This document shows, in pieces, positions 35,487 through 36,530 of a stretch of 36,530 nucleotides of DNA (its first letter is position 1; each line of letters begins with the position of its first letter). Source of the DNA: a virus; IMG/VR virus record IMGVR_UViG_3300029263_001577, positions 1 through 36,530 of that record. One strand, given 5' to 3'. Under the pieces are notes generated by a model, which did not search any database, had not been told where the DNA came from, and saw only the letters and a list, made by a program, of their open reading frames with translations. A program made the position numbers and the translations under genes.

Positions 35487-36530
35487 CTAATCTATATCCT
35501 CGGGCCTTAAATGCGTATACCGCTTAAGCGTCGCCCAATCCTCATGCAGAGTATGCAACGCCACCTGCTCGATAGGATAACCCTGCTCAAATAATCGGCT
35601 AGTCCCCTCATGCCGCAAATCATGCAGCCGCAAATCATCAATCCCCAGCACTTTGCACGCTTTCGCAAAATACATTGAAACCGTTTTAGCATTATACGGA
35701 AAAATCAGCTCACCACCCCGAGGCTGTCGCTCAACAATCTTCCACGCACCCGCCGTATACTTAAACCGCTTATGATTACCCTTTTTAGCAGTAGGATGCT
35801 TTGCGTCGCGCACCATCCCCGTCCGCCGCTCTTCATTATTATCATCCCACCGCAACCGACACGTTTCCGCATCACGCCGTGCACTATAAATCTGAAACCA
35901 CATTAAATGCAGCATAGGCACCGTCATACATGATCGATACTGCTTGCGCCAAAAATAACGCGACAACGCCCACAACTCAGCCCGCGTTGGCCGCCGATCC
36001 CGCCGCCGCGACCTTGCAATCATCTTATGCTGCCGCAACAACGCCTTAGCATCAGGAATTAACGACAAATCAATCGGAATACCATCACTCGCCCTAACCG
36101 TCTTAAAAATACCCGACAACCAAACATAATCATTATTAATCGTAGACGGCCCCGCCCCCATATCTTTACGATACCGCGCGTGCTCGATCAAATCCTTAAC
36201 CGTTAAACGCATCACAGACTTTTTACTCATCGGACACGTTAACAGCTTATTAATATCGTGCGCCTTAGACCGACCAAACCCATCATCCGGCGTAAAACTA
36301 TCAATATAACGCTGCACAACATCACCCACCGTTACACGCTCAGCAACAACCCTATCCACGCCACCTGCTCCGCGCAACTCTCGCTCCCGCTCAGCTGCCC
36401 AATCAACCGCCGACGCTTTCTTACTGAATGTTTTAGACTCTCTATGTATAATCTCCCCTTTTTCTTTAATTAAAATCTCAGCCTTATAACGCAATCCCTT
36501 TAATGTTTTGCGCCTGGTAATACTAGCCAT
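35487..36530 (-). CDS. int: tyrosine site-specific integrase
   Basis: 347 residues; the start codon is the last codon of the window. The SAM-like DNA-binding domain spans about 65-155. Catalytic residues are Arg 218 or 219 in SARRDAETCRLRW, Lys about 250, His 303 and Arg 306 in HDLRHEGTSR, His 329 and Tyr 338 in LKRYTHL. The IntI-specific insertion is not visible, so it is a phage-type rather than an integron integrase. By position it should recombine attP with the dusA site; attR should follow immediately outside the window. Confidence 0.9.
   Translation of the reverse strand: MASITRRKTLKGLRYKAEILIKEKGEIIHRESKTFSKKASAVDWAAERERELRGAGGVDRVVAERVTVGDVVQRYIDSFTPDDGFGRSKAHDINKLLTCPMSKKSVMRLTVKDLIEHARYRKDMGAGPSTINNDYVWLSGIFKTVRASDGIPIDLSLIPDAKALLRQHKMIARSRRRDRRPTRAELWALSRYFWRKQYRSCMTVPMLHLMWFQIYSARRDAETCRLRWDDNNEERRTGMVRDAKHPTAKKGNHKRFKYTAGAWKIVERQPRGGELIFPYNAKTVSMYFAKACKVLGIDDLRLHDLRHEGTSRLFEQGYPIEQVALHTLHEDWATLKRYTHLRPEDID

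Larger units (their letters stand above)
232..36530. mobile_element. lambda-like cos-type prophage (right end outside window)
   Basis: The left edge is the dusA junction and the right edge is a tyrosine integrase whose start codon is the last codon of the window. Between them lie a complete lambda-type head module, tail genes, cos, lysis, replication, immunity and integration genes in lambda order. No transposase, tail gap or head gap is apparent. Most of the prophage looks intact; one cassette gene is broken by a stop codon and a tRNA fragment is embedded near the integrase. Confidence 0.9.

Noticed and set aside
35487-36530. Integron integrase that would mobilise the cassettes
   Set aside because: The recombinase has phage-type spacing and no visible IntI-specific insertion between the conserved boxes; its position beside the prophage end fits phage integration.

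Overview
The window is almost entirely one lambda-like, cos-type siphoviral prophage of a gammaproteobacterium, probably marine; the species is not determined. The left 183 bases are host DNA. They lead into the first codons of dusA (tRNA-dihydrouridine synthase A), which is interrupted after the VAPMMDWT block. That makes the left edge attL of an element integrated in the 5' end of dusA. A tyrosine integrase occupies the extreme right end, so attR and the rest of dusA should lie just outside the window.

Layout: (1) 300-1,280, a small plus-strand accessory operon with an ArdC N-domain protein and an HTH protein. (2) 1,290-21,730, the late morphogenesis operon on the minus strand. In transcription order it is Nu1-A-W-B-C/Nu3-D-E-FI/FII-like-Z-U-V-G/GT-tape measure, followed by a non-lambda tail tip ending in an SGNH esterase. 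Three cargo insertions interrupt the lambda order: an HTH gene pair with its own promoter (16.7-17.3 kb), a VasI/TagO-like secreted protein (9.7-10.4 kb) and a C4-type antisense RNA with a Rha-ORF6N gene (8.4-9.7 kb). (3) 21,790-21,835, a cos site recognisable by its match to lambda cosQ/cosN. (4) 21.9-25.6 kb, lysis genes, a Q-like antiterminator and a DnaT-type replication gene. (5) 25.7-27.1 kb, five small gene units separated by integron attC-like sites. (6) 27.3-29.5 kb, dNMP kinase, a Cro-like protein, a CI-like repressor without a peptidase domain, a small convergent gene under a strong LexA box, and five copies of the operator AACAC-N5-GTGTT. (7) 29.5-33.6 kb, the opposite early operon on the plus strand: LuxR-type HTH, KilAC-like, DnaQ-like exonuclease, CsrA homologue, C5 DNA methyltransferase. 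(8) 33.6-35.0 kb, a second attC-separated cassette array, in the other orientation. (9) 35.0-36.5 kb, the 3' half of a tRNA-Cys gene, a PrtN-family gene and the integrase.

The most unusual feature is the pair of integron-like gene cassette arrays, with no integron integrase in view, built into both early arms of a temperate phage. Their attC-like sites share sequence families between the arrays, and at least the plus-strand array breaks the strand composition of the surrounding phage DNA. A second testable prediction is SOS induction through a LexA-controlled small protein convergent with a repressor that cannot self-cleave. Functional calls rest on recognising sequence motifs by eye; no database search or folding program was run.
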